Assembly (NCBI RefSeq): GCF_001552195.1
Contig: NZ_BCQS01000003.1
Coordinates: 186,001 to 250,000 of the forward strand
DNA: 64,000 nt
Origin: Actinomadura latina NBRC 106108
GTDB taxonomy: Bacteria > Actinomycetota > Actinomycetes > Streptosporangiales > Streptosporangiaceae
Direction: 5' to 3'
The position numbers and the translations under genes are program-made. This document shows positions 25,022 through 33,093 of the stretch, piece by piece. The first letter of the stretch is position 1, and each line of letters opens with the position of its first letter. The notes under the pieces were generated by a model. That model was not told where the DNA came from, ran no database searches, and saw only the letters and a program-made list of their open reading frames with translations.

Positions 25022-26385
25022 CGAGGCGTGGTGACGCTCCCCCGCGCTGTAGTGATGCTCACCCGCGTGGTGGTGACGCCGTGTGCGCGCGGGAGCGTGA
25101 TGGTGAGTCGTCCGTCCAGCCCCGCGGTCGTCCTGATGACCCGGTGCCCGGCGCGAACGACCACGGCCGCGCCAGGACGGTAGGACGCGGGCGTCGTGAC
25201 CGTGGCGGTCCCGGCGGCGCGCAGCGTGAAGCCCGTCTTGGACGCCCCGGAGAGGGTGCTGAACTCCTGGGCCCTGGGCCGCCTGAGCGAGACCGTCCAG
25301 CCCCACTGCGACCAGTGCCGGTCGATCGACCGGTAGGAGATCTTCGCCGGCGGACGTGGCGGGTCGGCGAACGTCCGCATCAGCGGGCCGATGTGCTGCC
25401 GCAGGTCACGCGCCCAGTACGGGAAGATGTGGGTGCCGAGCACGTAGTCGGTGTACCGGCTGGGGATCTTCAGCTCGTCCAGCCGGTGGTGGAAGCTGAT
25501 CGTGGAGGCGTGCGTGAGGGCCTCGATGCCGATCGCGGACGGATCGGGCACGGGCGGATCGAGCGGCCCGGGGATGCCGGTCGCGGTGTAGAGCGCGAGC
25601 CGCATGCCGCGCAGGTTGGGCGCCAGGCCGGCGGGGTCGTGGCCGCGCCAGTTGATCCCGTCGGTGAGCCGGGAGCCGAAGATCGCGTCCGGGCTCACCC
25701 CGTCGAGGGCGAGCGCGATGTAGGAGACGACGGCGGTCGCGCCCAGCGAGACCACCGGGTTGTAGGCGATGTCGGGCGCGCCGGAGAACGACGCGGCCGA
25801 CACGAACAGCGCGGGATGCCGGGACGCGTAGCTCATCGCCCCGAACCCGCCCTGGGACAGCCCGGCGATCGCCCTGCCCTCGCGCCGGGCGACGGTGCGC
25901 AGGTTGTGGTCGATCCAGGGGATCAGCTGGCCGACGTGGAAGGTCTCCCACTTGGACGGCCCCAGGCTGGTGCCCGGATCGGCCCAGTCGGTGAACCAGC
26001 CGCCGCCGTTGCCGTCGAAGCCCGCGTCCGGCATGACGGTGATCAGCGGCCGGCCGGCGGTCGTCTTCTCGGCGTCGCCGGCCTCGACCCAGTCGGAGGC
26101 CCGTCCGGACGTCCCGTGGAACAGGTAGAGGACGGGGTAACGCGCGCTCGCCCTCCGCTCGTAACCGGTCGGCAGCAGGATGCGGACGTCGACGGCGCGC
26201 CCCAGCGCGGCCGTGCTCACCCGGACCGCGTACTGCCGATCATCGATACGCCGCACGGTCACGACGTGGATGCCGCCGCCATCGGCGAACCGAACGCCGC
26301 GTTCATCGGCGCGGGCGGGCGCGATGAGCCCGGTGGAGGCTGTTGCGAGTGTCAGTAGGACCGCGGTGATCCGGGCTAGGCGCAT
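25018..26385 (-). CDS. Secreted esterase / alpha-beta hydrolase (antigen 85/esterase D-like)
   Basis: The 455-residue protein has a signal peptide at 1-26 (MRLARITAVLLTLATASTGL, cleavage near ARA-D) and a Putative_esterase fold: RYPVLYLFHGTSGR, then the nucleophile elbow AGLSQGGFGAMSYA, a core resembling antigen 85 mycolyltransferases, and a histidine segment near YVLGTHIFPYWARDL. The region after about residue 340 is a separate beta-rich domain (TVSLRRPRAQEFSTLSG, TATVTTPASY) that may bind carbohydrate or wall polymers. It is exported and probably acts on cell-envelope or host-derived esters; the substrate is not evident. Confidence 0.86.
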   Translation of the reverse strand: MRLARITAVLLTLATASTGLIAPARADERGVRFADGGGIHVVTVRRIDDRQYAVRVSTAALGRAVDVRILLPTGYERRASARYPVLYLFHGTSGRASDWVEAGDAEKTTAGRPLITVMPDAGFDGNGGGWFTDWADPGTSLGPSKWETFHVGQLIPWIDHNLRTVARREGRAIAGLSQGGFGAMSYASRHPALFVSAASFSGAPDIAYNPVVSLGATAVVSYIALALDGVSPDAIFGSRLTDGINWRGHDPAGLAPNLRGMRLALYTATGIPGPLDPPVPDPSAIGIEALTHASTISFHHRLDELKIPSRYTDYVLGTHIFPYWARDLRQHIGPLMRTFADPPRPPAKISYRSIDRHWSQWGWTVSLRRPRAQEFSTLSGASKTGFTLRAAGTATVTTPASYRPGAAVVVRAGHRVIRTTAGLDGRLTITLPRAHGVTTTRVSITTARGSVTTPR

Positions 26386-26502
26386 GACAGTGACCTCGTC
26401 AGCTCGATCAGGGGATGCGAGTTCTGCGCATGGCCGTGGCCTCGTCGGCGCTGCCGGCGCGACGATGCGGTCCTGCGCATGGCGGTGATCTGGTCGGGGC
26501 GG

Positions 26503-27063
26503 TCAGTGGTGGTGCGGGCGGGCTTTCCGGGGGTGGTCGGGTTGGACGCGGAGGGCGGTGATGACGGTGGCGAGCATTTCGTAGTGGCCCACGAGGACGG
26601 TCAACTCGACGCATTCGCCTTCGGTGAGGTGGGTGCGGAGCTCCGTCCAGGTGTCGTCGTCCAGGTCCTGGTCGGCGTGGAGGCGGTCGGTCGCGGCGAG
26701 GATCGCCTGCTCGCGCGGCGTCCAGCCGCCGGCGGACGGCCCCTCTTGGACGCGCGCGACGTCCTGCTTCCGGACGCCCGAACGGCCCGCGATGCGCACG
26801 TGGTGGTCGAATTCGTAGCGGCAGTCGCGCAGGTGCGCGACGCGGAGGATGACGAGTTCGGTCTCGCGGCGCGGCAGGGTGCCGCCGGGCATGAGCCGTC
26901 CGGCGAACCACAGCCAGCCGCGGAACAGCCCGCGGCGGCGCGCCAGCGTCAGGAACAGGTGGGGCGGGCCGGTTCCGGCGGCCCGGCCCGCGACCCGGCA
27001 GGCCAGCCAGTTCACCACGCCGACGTCGCGGATGCCGCCGGGCCCGACGCGGGGTGCCGTCAC
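26503..27063 (-). CDS. Carboxymuconolactone decarboxylase (AhpD-like) family protein
   Basis: The 186-residue helical protein has RETELVILRVAHLRDCRYEF with a following DHHVRIAGRSGV, the CMD/AhpD core. The usual redox pair C-x-x-C is reduced to a single Cys (RDCRYEFDHH), so it is not an alkylhydroperoxide-reductase partner. GTG at 27063 overlaps the SDR stop by four bases (GTGA), so it is coupled and I prefer it over upstream starts that would lie inside the SDR gene. The His-Lys-rich C-terminus (DHPRKARPHHH) is unusual. Confidence 0.8.
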   Translation of the reverse strand: MTAPRVGPGGIRDVGVVNWLACRVAGRAAGTGPPHLFLTLARRRGLFRGWLWFAGRLMPGGTLPRRETELVILRVAHLRDCRYEFDHHVRIAGRSGVRKQDVARVQEGPSAGGWTPREQAILAATDRLHADQDLDDDTWTELRTHLTEGECVELTVLVGHYEMLATVITALRVQPDHPRKARPHHH

Positions 27064-27941
27064 TGGGGAGAGTCCGGTTGCGGCGTGGTCAGTTCGACCT
27101 GTTCCTCCCGGGCGATGTCGAGGATGTGGCGCAGCCCGCGCTGGACGGTGCTGTCGACGATGGGTTGCGCGAGCATCCGCACCGGCAGCACACCCGCGAC
27201 CCACCAGGGAGCGACCACGCGCTTGGATCGACGGGCGATCCCATGTTCCAGGGCGTCGATCCCCACCTTCAGTGGCGTGACTGCTGAGATGAGGCTGCTC
27301 GCACGCCCAGAGTTCGTCATCGCGGATGCCGCATCAGTGCTGAACCCGCGCCGTGTCATGTCAGTGTCGAGTTCGGCGAAGTACGCGACGCCTGCCTTCG
27401 CACCCCACGGCCTCAGCTCGGCCCTCAGCGTGTTGCCCATCGCCTCCACCGCGGCCTTGGACGCGCTGTAGGCGCCCAGCAAAGGCGCATGGACGGCTGC
27501 GGCGAGGGACGCGACGGCCAGCGCGTAGCCGCGCTCATGACTGATATGTGGCCCGGCCGCCCGGAGCGTGTTGTAGACGCCCAGCACGTTTACGCGCAGA
27601 CTCTGCTCCAGGACGGACGGGTCGCCTCCGATGATGGGCATCTGCGCGGCCACGCCCGCGTTGGCCACGACCACGTCCAGCCCGCCCAGTTCCTGCACGG
27701 CGAGGTTCACGACCTCCTCGACCCGGGACCGGTCGGTGACGTCGCACGTCCACCAGGGCGCGGACCCGCAGTCCGCGGCGACGGCGGCGAGCAGGCCGGG
27801 TTCCAGTCCGGCGAGCGCCACGCGTGCGCCGCGCTCGTGCAGCCGGGCGGCGAGGGCCGCGCCGATGCCCCGCGCCGCGCCGGTGATCAGCACGCGCCGT
27901 CCGGCGAGGGTCGCCGCCCACCGGGAGGAGTCAAGGATCAT
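27060..27941 (-). CDS. Short-chain dehydrogenase/reductase
   Basis: The 293-residue classical SDR has the NAD(P)-binding TGAARGIG (about 20-27), CDVTDRSRVE, VVANAGVA and the catalytic segment VASLAAAVHAPLLGAYSASKAA with Tyr and Lys in YSASK. Ser in AVAS is the third residue. The C-terminal region is long (RMLAQPIVDSTVQRGLRH) and resembles SDRs of lipid or steroid metabolism. It heads a two-gene operon with the AhpD-like protein, divergent from nth, and a small palindrome between the two may regulate it. Confidence 0.86.
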   Translation of the reverse strand: MILDSSRWAATLAGRRVLITGAARGIGAALAARLHERGARVALAGLEPGLLAAVAADCGSAPWWTCDVTDRSRVEEVVNLAVQELGGLDVVVANAGVAAQMPIIGGDPSVLEQSLRVNVLGVYNTLRAAGPHISHERGYALAVASLAAAVHAPLLGAYSASKAAVEAMGNTLRAELRPWGAKAGVAYFAELDTDMTRRGFSTDAASAMTNSGRASSLISAVTPLKVGIDALEHGIARRSKRVVAPWWVAGVLPVRMLAQPIVDSTVQRGLRHILDIAREEQVELTTPQPDSPQ

Positions 27942-27954
27942 GGGCCGACCCTAA

Positions 27955-27982
27955 CATAAAAGAACATGCCTGTCTTTTTATG
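27955..27982. promoter_or_regulatory. Inverted repeat between SDR gene and nth
   Basis: CATAAAAGA at 27955-27963 pairs with TCTTTTTATG at 27973-27982 (one extra base in the second arm). It is strikingly AT-rich for this genome and lies 14 bases from the SDR start, so it is a candidate operator for an unidentified regulator. Confidence 0.45.
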
Positions 27983-28002
27983 GGAGCCTCTACTCTGGCG
28001 GG

Positions 28003-28740
28003 ATGGCGACCACATCGGCCCCGGCGCCCCGACGCGGGCGCGAGCCCGAGTCCCGGCTGGCGCTCGTGCGGCGGGCGCGCAAGATGAACCGGATCCTGGC
28101 CGAGACCTACCCGGACGCGCACTGCGAGCTGGACTTCGGCACCCCGTTCCAGCTTCTCGTCGCGACCGTCCTGTCGGCGCAGACGACCGACGTGCGGGTG
28201 AACCTGACGACGCCGGGACTGTTCGCCAAGTACCCCACCCCGGAGGACCTGGCCGCCGCCGACCCGGAGGACGTCGAGGCGATCCTGAAGCCCACCGGGT
28301 TCTTCCGCGCCAAGACCAAGTCGGTGATGGGGCTGTCCGCGGCACTGCGCGACCAGTTCGATGGAGAGGTTCCAGGACGGCTGGAGGACCTGGTCAAGCT
28401 GCCCGGTGTCGGGCGTAAGACGGCCAATGTCGTCCTGGGGAACGCGTTCGACGTCCCGGGAATCACCGTCGACACCCATTTCGGCCGTCTGGCACGGCGC
28501 TTCGCCTGGACGACCGAAGACGACCCTGTGAAGGTCGAACAGGAGATCGGCACACTCATCCCGCGCAAGGACTGGACGATGCTGTCGCACAGGCTCATCT
28601 GGCACGGCCGCCGGATCTGCCATGCGCGCCGTCCCGCCTGCGGGGCATGTCCGCTCGCACGGCTGTGCCCGTCCTTCGGTGAAGGGCCGACCGACGAGGA
28701 GACCGCGCGCAAGCTCGTCAAGCCGGGACCGTTCTCATGA
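28003..28740 (+). CDS. nth: Endonuclease III (DNA glycosylase/AP lyase)
   Basis: The enzyme removes oxidised pyrimidines in base excision repair. The 245-residue product has the helix-hairpin-helix [13 protein letters not shown] with catalytic Lys139, catalytic Asp157 in [11 protein letters not shown], and a C-terminal [4Fe-4S] cluster motif C-x6-C-x2-C-x5-C ([17 protein letters not shown]). The N-terminal 20 residues are basic and variable. ATG at 28003 is the first good start. It is followed closely by the CoA-type NUDIX gene and marP, as in mycobacteria. Confidence 0.95.
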   Translation: MATTSAPAPRRGREPESRLALVRRARKMNRILAETYPDAHCELDFGTPFQLLVATVLSAQTTDVRVNLTTPGLFAKYPTPEDLAAADPEDVEAILKPTGFFRAKTKSVMGLSAALRDQFDGEVPGRLEDLVKLPGVGRKTANVVLGNAFDVPGITVDTHFGRLARRFAWTTEDDPVKVEQEIGTLIPRKDWTMLSHRLIWHGRRICHARRPACGACPLARLCPSFGEGPTDEETARKLVKPGPFS

Positions 28741-28807
28741 CCCCGCCGGGAAGTCTCATGACGGGCCCGCCGGGAAGGAACGCGAGCGTTCCGCGGTTGG
28801 GACGAAC

Positions 28808-29458
28808 GTGACCGAGACCGCCCCCAGCTGGCTTGAACGCTTCCGCCAGGAAGGCCCCAGGATGCCGGTGCCGCCGATGCTCCGGCCCTCGCCGGCCGCC
28901 CGCGCCGCCGCCGTCCTCATCCTGTTCGGCGAGGGCCCGGAAGGCCCGGACGTCCTGCTCACCGAGCGCGCCGCCACGCTGAACAAGCACGCCGGGCAGC
29001 CCGCGTTCCCCGGCGGCCGCATCGACCCCGGGGACGATGGCCCGGTCGCGGCGGCGCTGCGCGAGGCGTGGGAGGAGGCCGGTGTCGAACCGGCCGGCGT
29101 GGACGTCCTCTGCACGCTGCCCGAGCAGTACCTGCCGCACAGCGAGCACCGCGTCACGCCGATCGCCGGCTGGTGGCGGGAGCCGTCGGAGATCGCGCCC
29201 GGCCATCCCGGGGAGGTCGCGACGGTCGCGCGCGTCCCGCTCGACGAACTGGTCGACCCGGCGAACCGGCTGATGGTCCGGCATCCGTCCGGGATCAGGC
29301 TCGGGCCGGCGTTCCGCGTCCGCGACATGCTCGTGTGGGGGTTCACGGCCGGGCTGCTCACCCAGGTCCTGGACGCCGGCGGCTGGAACCGGCCGTGGGA
29401 CATGTCCCATGTCGAGAACCTGCCGCGCGAGGTGCTGGACCTCGCCGCCCGCGGCTGA
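28808..29458 (+). CDS. NUDIX hydrolase, CoA pyrophosphatase type
   Basis: The 216-residue protein combines the CoA signature LLTERAATLNKHAGQPAFPGG (in two overlapping halves) with a standard NUDIX box GGRIDPGDDGPVAAALREAW followed by EEAGVE. Such enzymes split CoA or its derivatives to 4'-phosphopantetheine and 3',5'-ADP. The GTG start at 28808 gives the family's usual length; the frame is open further upstream but overlaps nth and has no conservation. The position between nth and marP matches Rv3672c. Confidence 0.88.
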   Translation: MTETAPSWLERFRQEGPRMPVPPMLRPSPAARAAAVLILFGEGPEGPDVLLTERAATLNKHAGQPAFPGGRIDPGDDGPVAAALREAWEEAGVEPAGVDVLCTLPEQYLPHSEHRVTPIAGWWREPSEIAPGHPGEVATVARVPLDELVDPANRLMVRHPSGIRLGPAFRVRDMLVWGFTAGLLTQVLDAGGWNRPWDMSHVENLPREVLDLAARG

Positions 29459-29470
29459 GAATCTCCCGTA

Positions 29471-29500
29471 GTGCGATCGAACTGGTACGTTCCATCGCAC
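29471..29500. promoter_or_regulatory. 30-bp palindrome upstream of marP
   Basis: GTGCGATCGAAC and GTTCCATCGCAC form 12-bp arms with a single mismatch around TGGTAC. There is no T tract, so an operator is more likely than a terminator. It lies 148 bases before the marP start and 13 bases after the NUDIX stop. Confidence 0.5.
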
Positions 29501-29647
29501 CGGGAATGATCCGCAGGTCAGAGCGCCCTTTCCGGAGGGTGCCCACCTGGTCACGGGCGCGTGTCACACCTGACGGCTACCCGCCGCACCCCAATCTGGT
29601 ACATCGAGGGGACGTGAACCAGCGGCCCGGCCCTATACGGTGAAGCG

Positions 29648-30844
29648 GTGCTGCACGACCACATACTCGATCTCATCCTGCTCGTGCTCGTCGTGCTGTT
29701 CGGGGTCTCGGGCTACCGGCAGGGCTTCATCGTGAGCCTGCTGAGCTTCGGCGGCTTCGTCGGCGGCGGCGTCGTCGGCGTGCTGATCGCGCCGCCGATC
29801 GCCGAGGCGGCGGTGGACGGCGCCGCGCAGCAGGCGCTGCTCGCCATCGTGATCGCGTTCCTGGCCGCCACCCTCGGGCAGCTGGTCGCCTCGTCCGTCG
29901 GCGCCGTGCTGCGCAACCGGGTGACCGGCATGAACGCCCGCACCGCGGACGCGGTCGGCGGCACGTTCGTCAGCGCGCTGTCGCTGCTGATCGTCGCCTG
30001 GTTCTTCGGCAGCCTGGTCGCCAACTCCGAGTTCAAGCCCGTCCGGACGCAGGTCAAGAGCTCCTCGATCATCAACGGCATCAACGACGTGATGCCGCAG
30101 CAGGCGCAGACCTGGTTCACCTCGTTCCAGGGCTTCGTGAAGAGCAGCGAGTTCCCGCAGGTGTTCAACGGCCTCGGCGGCGAGTCGGTGGTGCAGGTGC
30201 CGCCGCCGGACGAGTCCGTGCTGACCACCCGGGGCCTGAAGGCCGCCAAGAACAGCATCGTGAAGGTGGTCAGCACGGCGCCGCAGTGCCAGCGCCGCAT
30301 CGAGGGCACCGGGTTCGTGTTCGCGCCGCAGCACATCATGACCAACGCGCACGTCGTCGCCGGGGCCCGCGGCTCGTCCAAGGTGACGGCGATGAACGGC
30401 GGCAGCAACCGGGGACGGGTCGTCCTCTACGACCCCAAGCGCGACGTCGCCGTGCTGTACGTGCCGGGGCTGCGGGCACCGGCGCTGGAGTTCGCCAAGG
30501 AGGCCCGCGTCCGGGACGACGCGATCATCGCCGGGTTCCCGAAGAACCAGCCGTTCACCGCGGGGGCCGCCCGGATCCGCGCCCGGCAGACGGCGCGCGG
30601 CCCGGACATCTACCACTCCGGGCAGGTCAGCCGTGAGATCTACGCCCTGCGCGGCAAGGTCGAGCCGGGCAACTCGGGCGGGCCGCTGCTGTCCACGGAC
30701 GGGCGCGTCTACGGCGTCATCTTCGCGGCGGCGCTCGACACGCCGTCCACGGGCTACGCGCTCACCGCGGAGGAGGTCGCCCCTGACGCGCGCGTGGGCG
30801 CGACGGCCACCAACCCGGTGTCCACGCAGAGCTGCTCCGACTAG
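29648..30844 (+). CDS. marP: Membrane-anchored periplasmic serine protease MarP-like (CvpA + trypsin-like)
   Basis: The 398-residue protein starts with a CvpA-like membrane domain of four hydrophobic helices (LILLVLVVLFGVSG, FGGFVGGGVVGVLIAPP, ALLAIVIAFLAATLG, SALSLLIVAWFFGSL; residues 7-125). A chymotrypsin-fold protease follows, with the triad His in TNAHVV, Asp in KRDVAVL and Ser in GNSGGPL. Two cysteines (PQCQRR and the C-terminal SCSD) could form the redox disulfide known in mycobacterial MarP (Rv3671c), which protects against acid and oxidative stress. The GTG at 29648 has no strong ribosome-binding site but begins the first helix. Confidence 0.92.
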   Translation: MLHDHILDLILLVLVVLFGVSGYRQGFIVSLLSFGGFVGGGVVGVLIAPPIAEAAVDGAAQQALLAIVIAFLAATLGQLVASSVGAVLRNRVTGMNARTADAVGGTFVSALSLLIVAWFFGSLVANSEFKPVRTQVKSSSIINGINDVMPQQAQTWFTSFQGFVKSSEFPQVFNGLGGESVVQVPPPDESVLTTRGLKAAKNSIVKVVSTAPQCQRRIEGTGFVFAPQHIMTNAHVVAGARGSSKVTAMNGGSNRGRVVLYDPKRDVAVLYVPGLRAPALEFAKEARVRDDAIIAGFPKNQPFTAGAARIRARQTARGPDIYHSGQVSREIYALRGKVEPGNSGGPLLSTDGRVYGVIFAAALDTPSTGYALTAEEVAPDARVGATATNPVSTQSCSD

Positions 30845-30929
30845 CGGATGGGCTGGACGGTCTGACGATTGAGGGCCGAGCAGCATGCTCGCCGGTTTGT
30901 TTGCTCGACCGGTCGGCCAGAGCGGCCGG

Positions 30930-31379
30930 CTAGAGCGTGAGCCGGAGGGTCACGGGGCCGTTCTCGGGGCTTGCGGCCAAATCCCGTGCCCGCTGGACGA
31001 CCCCCCGTACGTCGATGCCGTGGGGAGCGCCGGCCTCGTACGGGACGAGACGTTCGGCGGCGCGGCTGAGGAGCGCCTCAGCACCGCGTGCGTTTCCCCG
31101 GCGGAGATGGGTTATCCCTACGGCGATCTGTGCCAGGCCCCGCCACAGCTCACGTTCGGGTTCCGGAGCGGCTTTCCAGACCGCCTCCAGGACCTCGTGC
31201 GCATGGAACGGGCGGTCGGCGTCCAAGAGTTGTTGCGCCTCTTGCAGCGCCTCGTCCGGGGGCATGTCGAGTTCGTCCGGCATGGTGGGGATGCCGGTGG
31301 CGCCATGTGGCAGTGGACGTCCGTAAGCGTCCCGTGGGCGTGCGTTGCGTGGGCGTCCAGACTCGTCCCGATCCCGCAT
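30930..31379 (-). CDS. DUF309 domain-containing protein
   Basis: The 149-residue protein carries DUF309: DADRPFHAHEVLEAVWKAAP (H-x-x-H-E-x-x-E), then ERELWRGLAQIAVGITHLRRGN. The family is predicted to be a small helical metal- or RNA-associated fold of unknown role. The ATG at 31379 follows the stop of ephE by 22 bases on the same strand; longer in-frame starts run into ephE. The Arg/Pro-rich N-terminus looks disordered. Confidence 0.83.
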   Translation of the reverse strand: MRDRDESGRPRNARPRDAYGRPLPHGATGIPTMPDELDMPPDEALQEAQQLLDADRPFHAHEVLEAVWKAAPEPERELWRGLAQIAVGITHLRRGNARGAEALLSRAAERLVPYEAGAPHGIDVRGVVQRARDLAASPENGPVTLRLTL

Positions 31380-31401
31380 GGCTCCACCGTACGCCCAGAG
31401 A

Positions 31402-32325
31402 TCAGCGATCGGGCTCCGGGTCGGCGAGCCAGCCGAGGAGTTGCGCGTCGAACGCGCGGGGACGCTCCTGATGGGGGAAGTGGCCCGCGCCCTCGATGAG
31501 CTTCCAGCGGTAAGGGGCCGACACGTAGCGGCCCGAGCCTTGGGCACTCGCCGGGAGGGTGCACGTGTCGAGGGCTCCGTGCAGCTGGAGTGTGGGTGCC
31601 TGGATGGGGGCGCGCATACGGTGCGCGTAGCGGATGCCGTCCGGACGGGCCTGCGACCGGATCAGCCAGCGGTGGTACTCCAGCGCGCTGTGGGCCGCCC
31701 CAGGGATCTGCACTGCCTTCCGCACGAGCCGTTCCGTCTGCTCGTCCGGCCAGCCCGGCCCCGACCAGTCGTGCAGGATCCTGCCCACCAGTGCCGCGTC
31801 GTCGCGGACCAGGCGCCGTTCAGGCCACAGCGGCACCTGGAAGCCGAACGTGTGCCGCGACGCCCACCCCTGGCCGCGCGGGTCGCCGGCGACGGCCTGC
31901 CGCAGCCGCAGCGGGTGCGGCGCGCTCACCACCGCCAGCCGCTGGACGATCTTCGGATGGTAGACGGCCGTCGTCCAGGCGAGCAGCCCGCCCCAGTCGT
32001 GCCCGACGACGACCGCGTTCGCCTCGCCCAGCGCGCGGACGAGCCCGGCGGCGTCCCCGGCCAGCGTGACCAGGTCGTAGCCGCGCGGCGGCTTGTCGCT
32101 GCCGCCGTATCCGCGCAGGTCGACGGCCGCCGCCCGGTAGCCGGCCGCGGGCAGCGACACCAGCTGGTTGTGCCACGACCACCAGAACTCCGGGAAACCG
32201 TGCAGCAGCAGGACGAGCGGCCCCTCGCCGGCCTCGACGACGTGGAACCGCGTCCCCCCGGCGCTGACCTGCCGGTGGGTCCACGGCCCGTCGACCTCGA
32301 TCAGCGACGCGTCGTGCCCGGACAT
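31402..32325 (-). CDS. ephE: Epoxide hydrolase / alpha-beta hydrolase (EphE-like)
   Basis: The 307-residue alpha/beta hydrolase has the oxyanion motif LLLHGFPEFWWSWHNQ, nucleophile Asp in VVVGHDWGG, the two lid regions typical of soluble epoxide hydrolases and the catalytic His in GAGHFPHQERP. HDWGG rather than HSMGG points to epoxide hydrolase or haloalkane dehalogenase chemistry. ATG 32325 is eight bases after the DUF1469 stop. The name rests on position relative to marP and acs (Rv3670). Confidence 0.85.
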   Translation of the reverse strand: MSGHDASLIEVDGPWTHRQVSAGGTRFHVVEAGEGPLVLLLHGFPEFWWSWHNQLVSLPAAGYRAAAVDLRGYGGSDKPPRGYDLVTLAGDAAGLVRALGEANAVVVGHDWGGLLAWTTAVYHPKIVQRLAVVSAPHPLRLRQAVAGDPRGQGWASRHTFGFQVPLWPERRLVRDDAALVGRILHDWSGPGWPDEQTERLVRKAVQIPGAAHSALEYHRWLIRSQARPDGIRYAHRMRAPIQAPTLQLHGALDTCTLPASAQGSGRYVSAPYRWKLIEGAGHFPHQERPRAFDAQLLGWLADPEPDR

Positions 32326-32333
32326 GGCGTGGG

Positions 32334-32771
32334 TCAGTCCGTCAGTTCGCGCTTGCCGGAGTCGTCCTTGCCGCGGTTCCGCAGCGCGGTGAAGTCGTCC
32401 TTCAGCGTCTTCCGGGTCCGCTTCGCGCCCTCGATCCGCTGGACGATCTTCTTGGCGAGCCACATCAGGAGGACCGCGAGCACCGCGCAGACGCCCGCGA
32501 CGATCAGAAACGCGGCCCACAGCCAGATGCCCAGGTCGGCGAGGAACAGCGCGAACGCGACGGCCACCAGGATGACGATGAGCCCGCCCATCACCACGGC
32601 GATGGTGAGCATCACGCTGCTGAGCGCGGCCTTCTTGGCGTCGGCCTTCAGCTCCATCTTGGCCAGGGACATCTCCGCCCTGACCAGATCGGAGATGTTG
32701 CCGGACGCCAGCGCGACCAACTCGCCGACGGACTTGTCCTCCACGCGCTCGCCCGGTAGTGCCTCGGACAT
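32334..32771 (-). CDS. DUF1469/phage-holin-like small membrane protein
   Basis: The 145-residue protein has an N-terminal amphipathic helix (SVGELVALASGNISDLVRAE), two transmembrane helices (ALSSVMLTIAVVMGGLIVIL and FLIVAGVCAVLAVLLMW) and a basic C-terminal tail (IEGAKRTRKTLKDDF). This is the Actinobacterial holin X / YqjE-like layout, probably not a phage holin. It heads the DUF1469-ephE-DUF309 minus-strand operon. Confidence 0.85.
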   Translation of the reverse strand: MSEALPGERVEDKSVGELVALASGNISDLVRAEMSLAKMELKADAKKAALSSVMLTIAVVMGGLIVILVAVAFALFLADLGIWLWAAFLIVAGVCAVLAVLLMWLAKKIVQRIEGAKRTRKTLKDDFTALRNRGKDDSGKRELTD

Positions 32772-32799
32772 ATCGCATTACTCCTTAGTCCCGGCGCGC

Positions 32800-33020
32800 G
32801 CACACGCACCCTTCTCCGGAAGACGACGGCCGCGGCCGCCGAGGCGAGAACGCTCGCGATCAGGACCGCAGTCGTCACTCTCTCGAATTGTGACGGGTCG
32901 GTATAGGCCAAACCGCCGATCAGCAGCGAAACGGTGAAACCCACCCCGGCGAGGGGCGCCACCCAAGAACCTACCGATCACCAGTCCGGCGATGACGTCC
33001 AGGGCCACCCGGCCGGTGAA
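32800..33020 (-). pseudogene. NhaA Na+/H+ antiporter C-terminal remnant
   Basis: Minus-strand pieces VALDVIAGLVIGRFLGG and, in a second frame, LAGVGFTVSLLIGGLAY and TTAVLIASVLASAAAAVVFR match successive C-terminal NhaA helices (AGxGFTVSLLI is highly characteristic). A deletion removed about 40 residues between the first two pieces, and the rest of the protein is absent. The fragment lies between acs and the DUF1469 operon. Confidence 0.7.
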
Positions 33021-33040
33021 CGAGGTACGCGCCGGGCATG

Positions 33041-33078
33041 GGAACGGCCCGCGCCCTGGGGCGGGCGCGGGCCGTTCC
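33041..33078 (-). terminator. Terminator downstream of acs
   Basis: A perfect 16-bp GC-rich stem (33041-33056 with 33063-33078) with a six-base loop, located just beyond the acs stop codon. Confidence 0.8.
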
Positions 33079-33093
33079 GGGGCCGGGACCGGG

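Noticed and set aside
24880..26358. 492-residue plus-strand frame opposite the esterase
   Set aside because: Antisense shadow; the esterase has a signal peptide and nucleophile elbow.
32334..32771. Phage holin indicating a prophage
   Set aside because: The DUF1469-type protein is a conserved actinobacterial chromosomal gene in a syntenic operon; no phage genes nearby.
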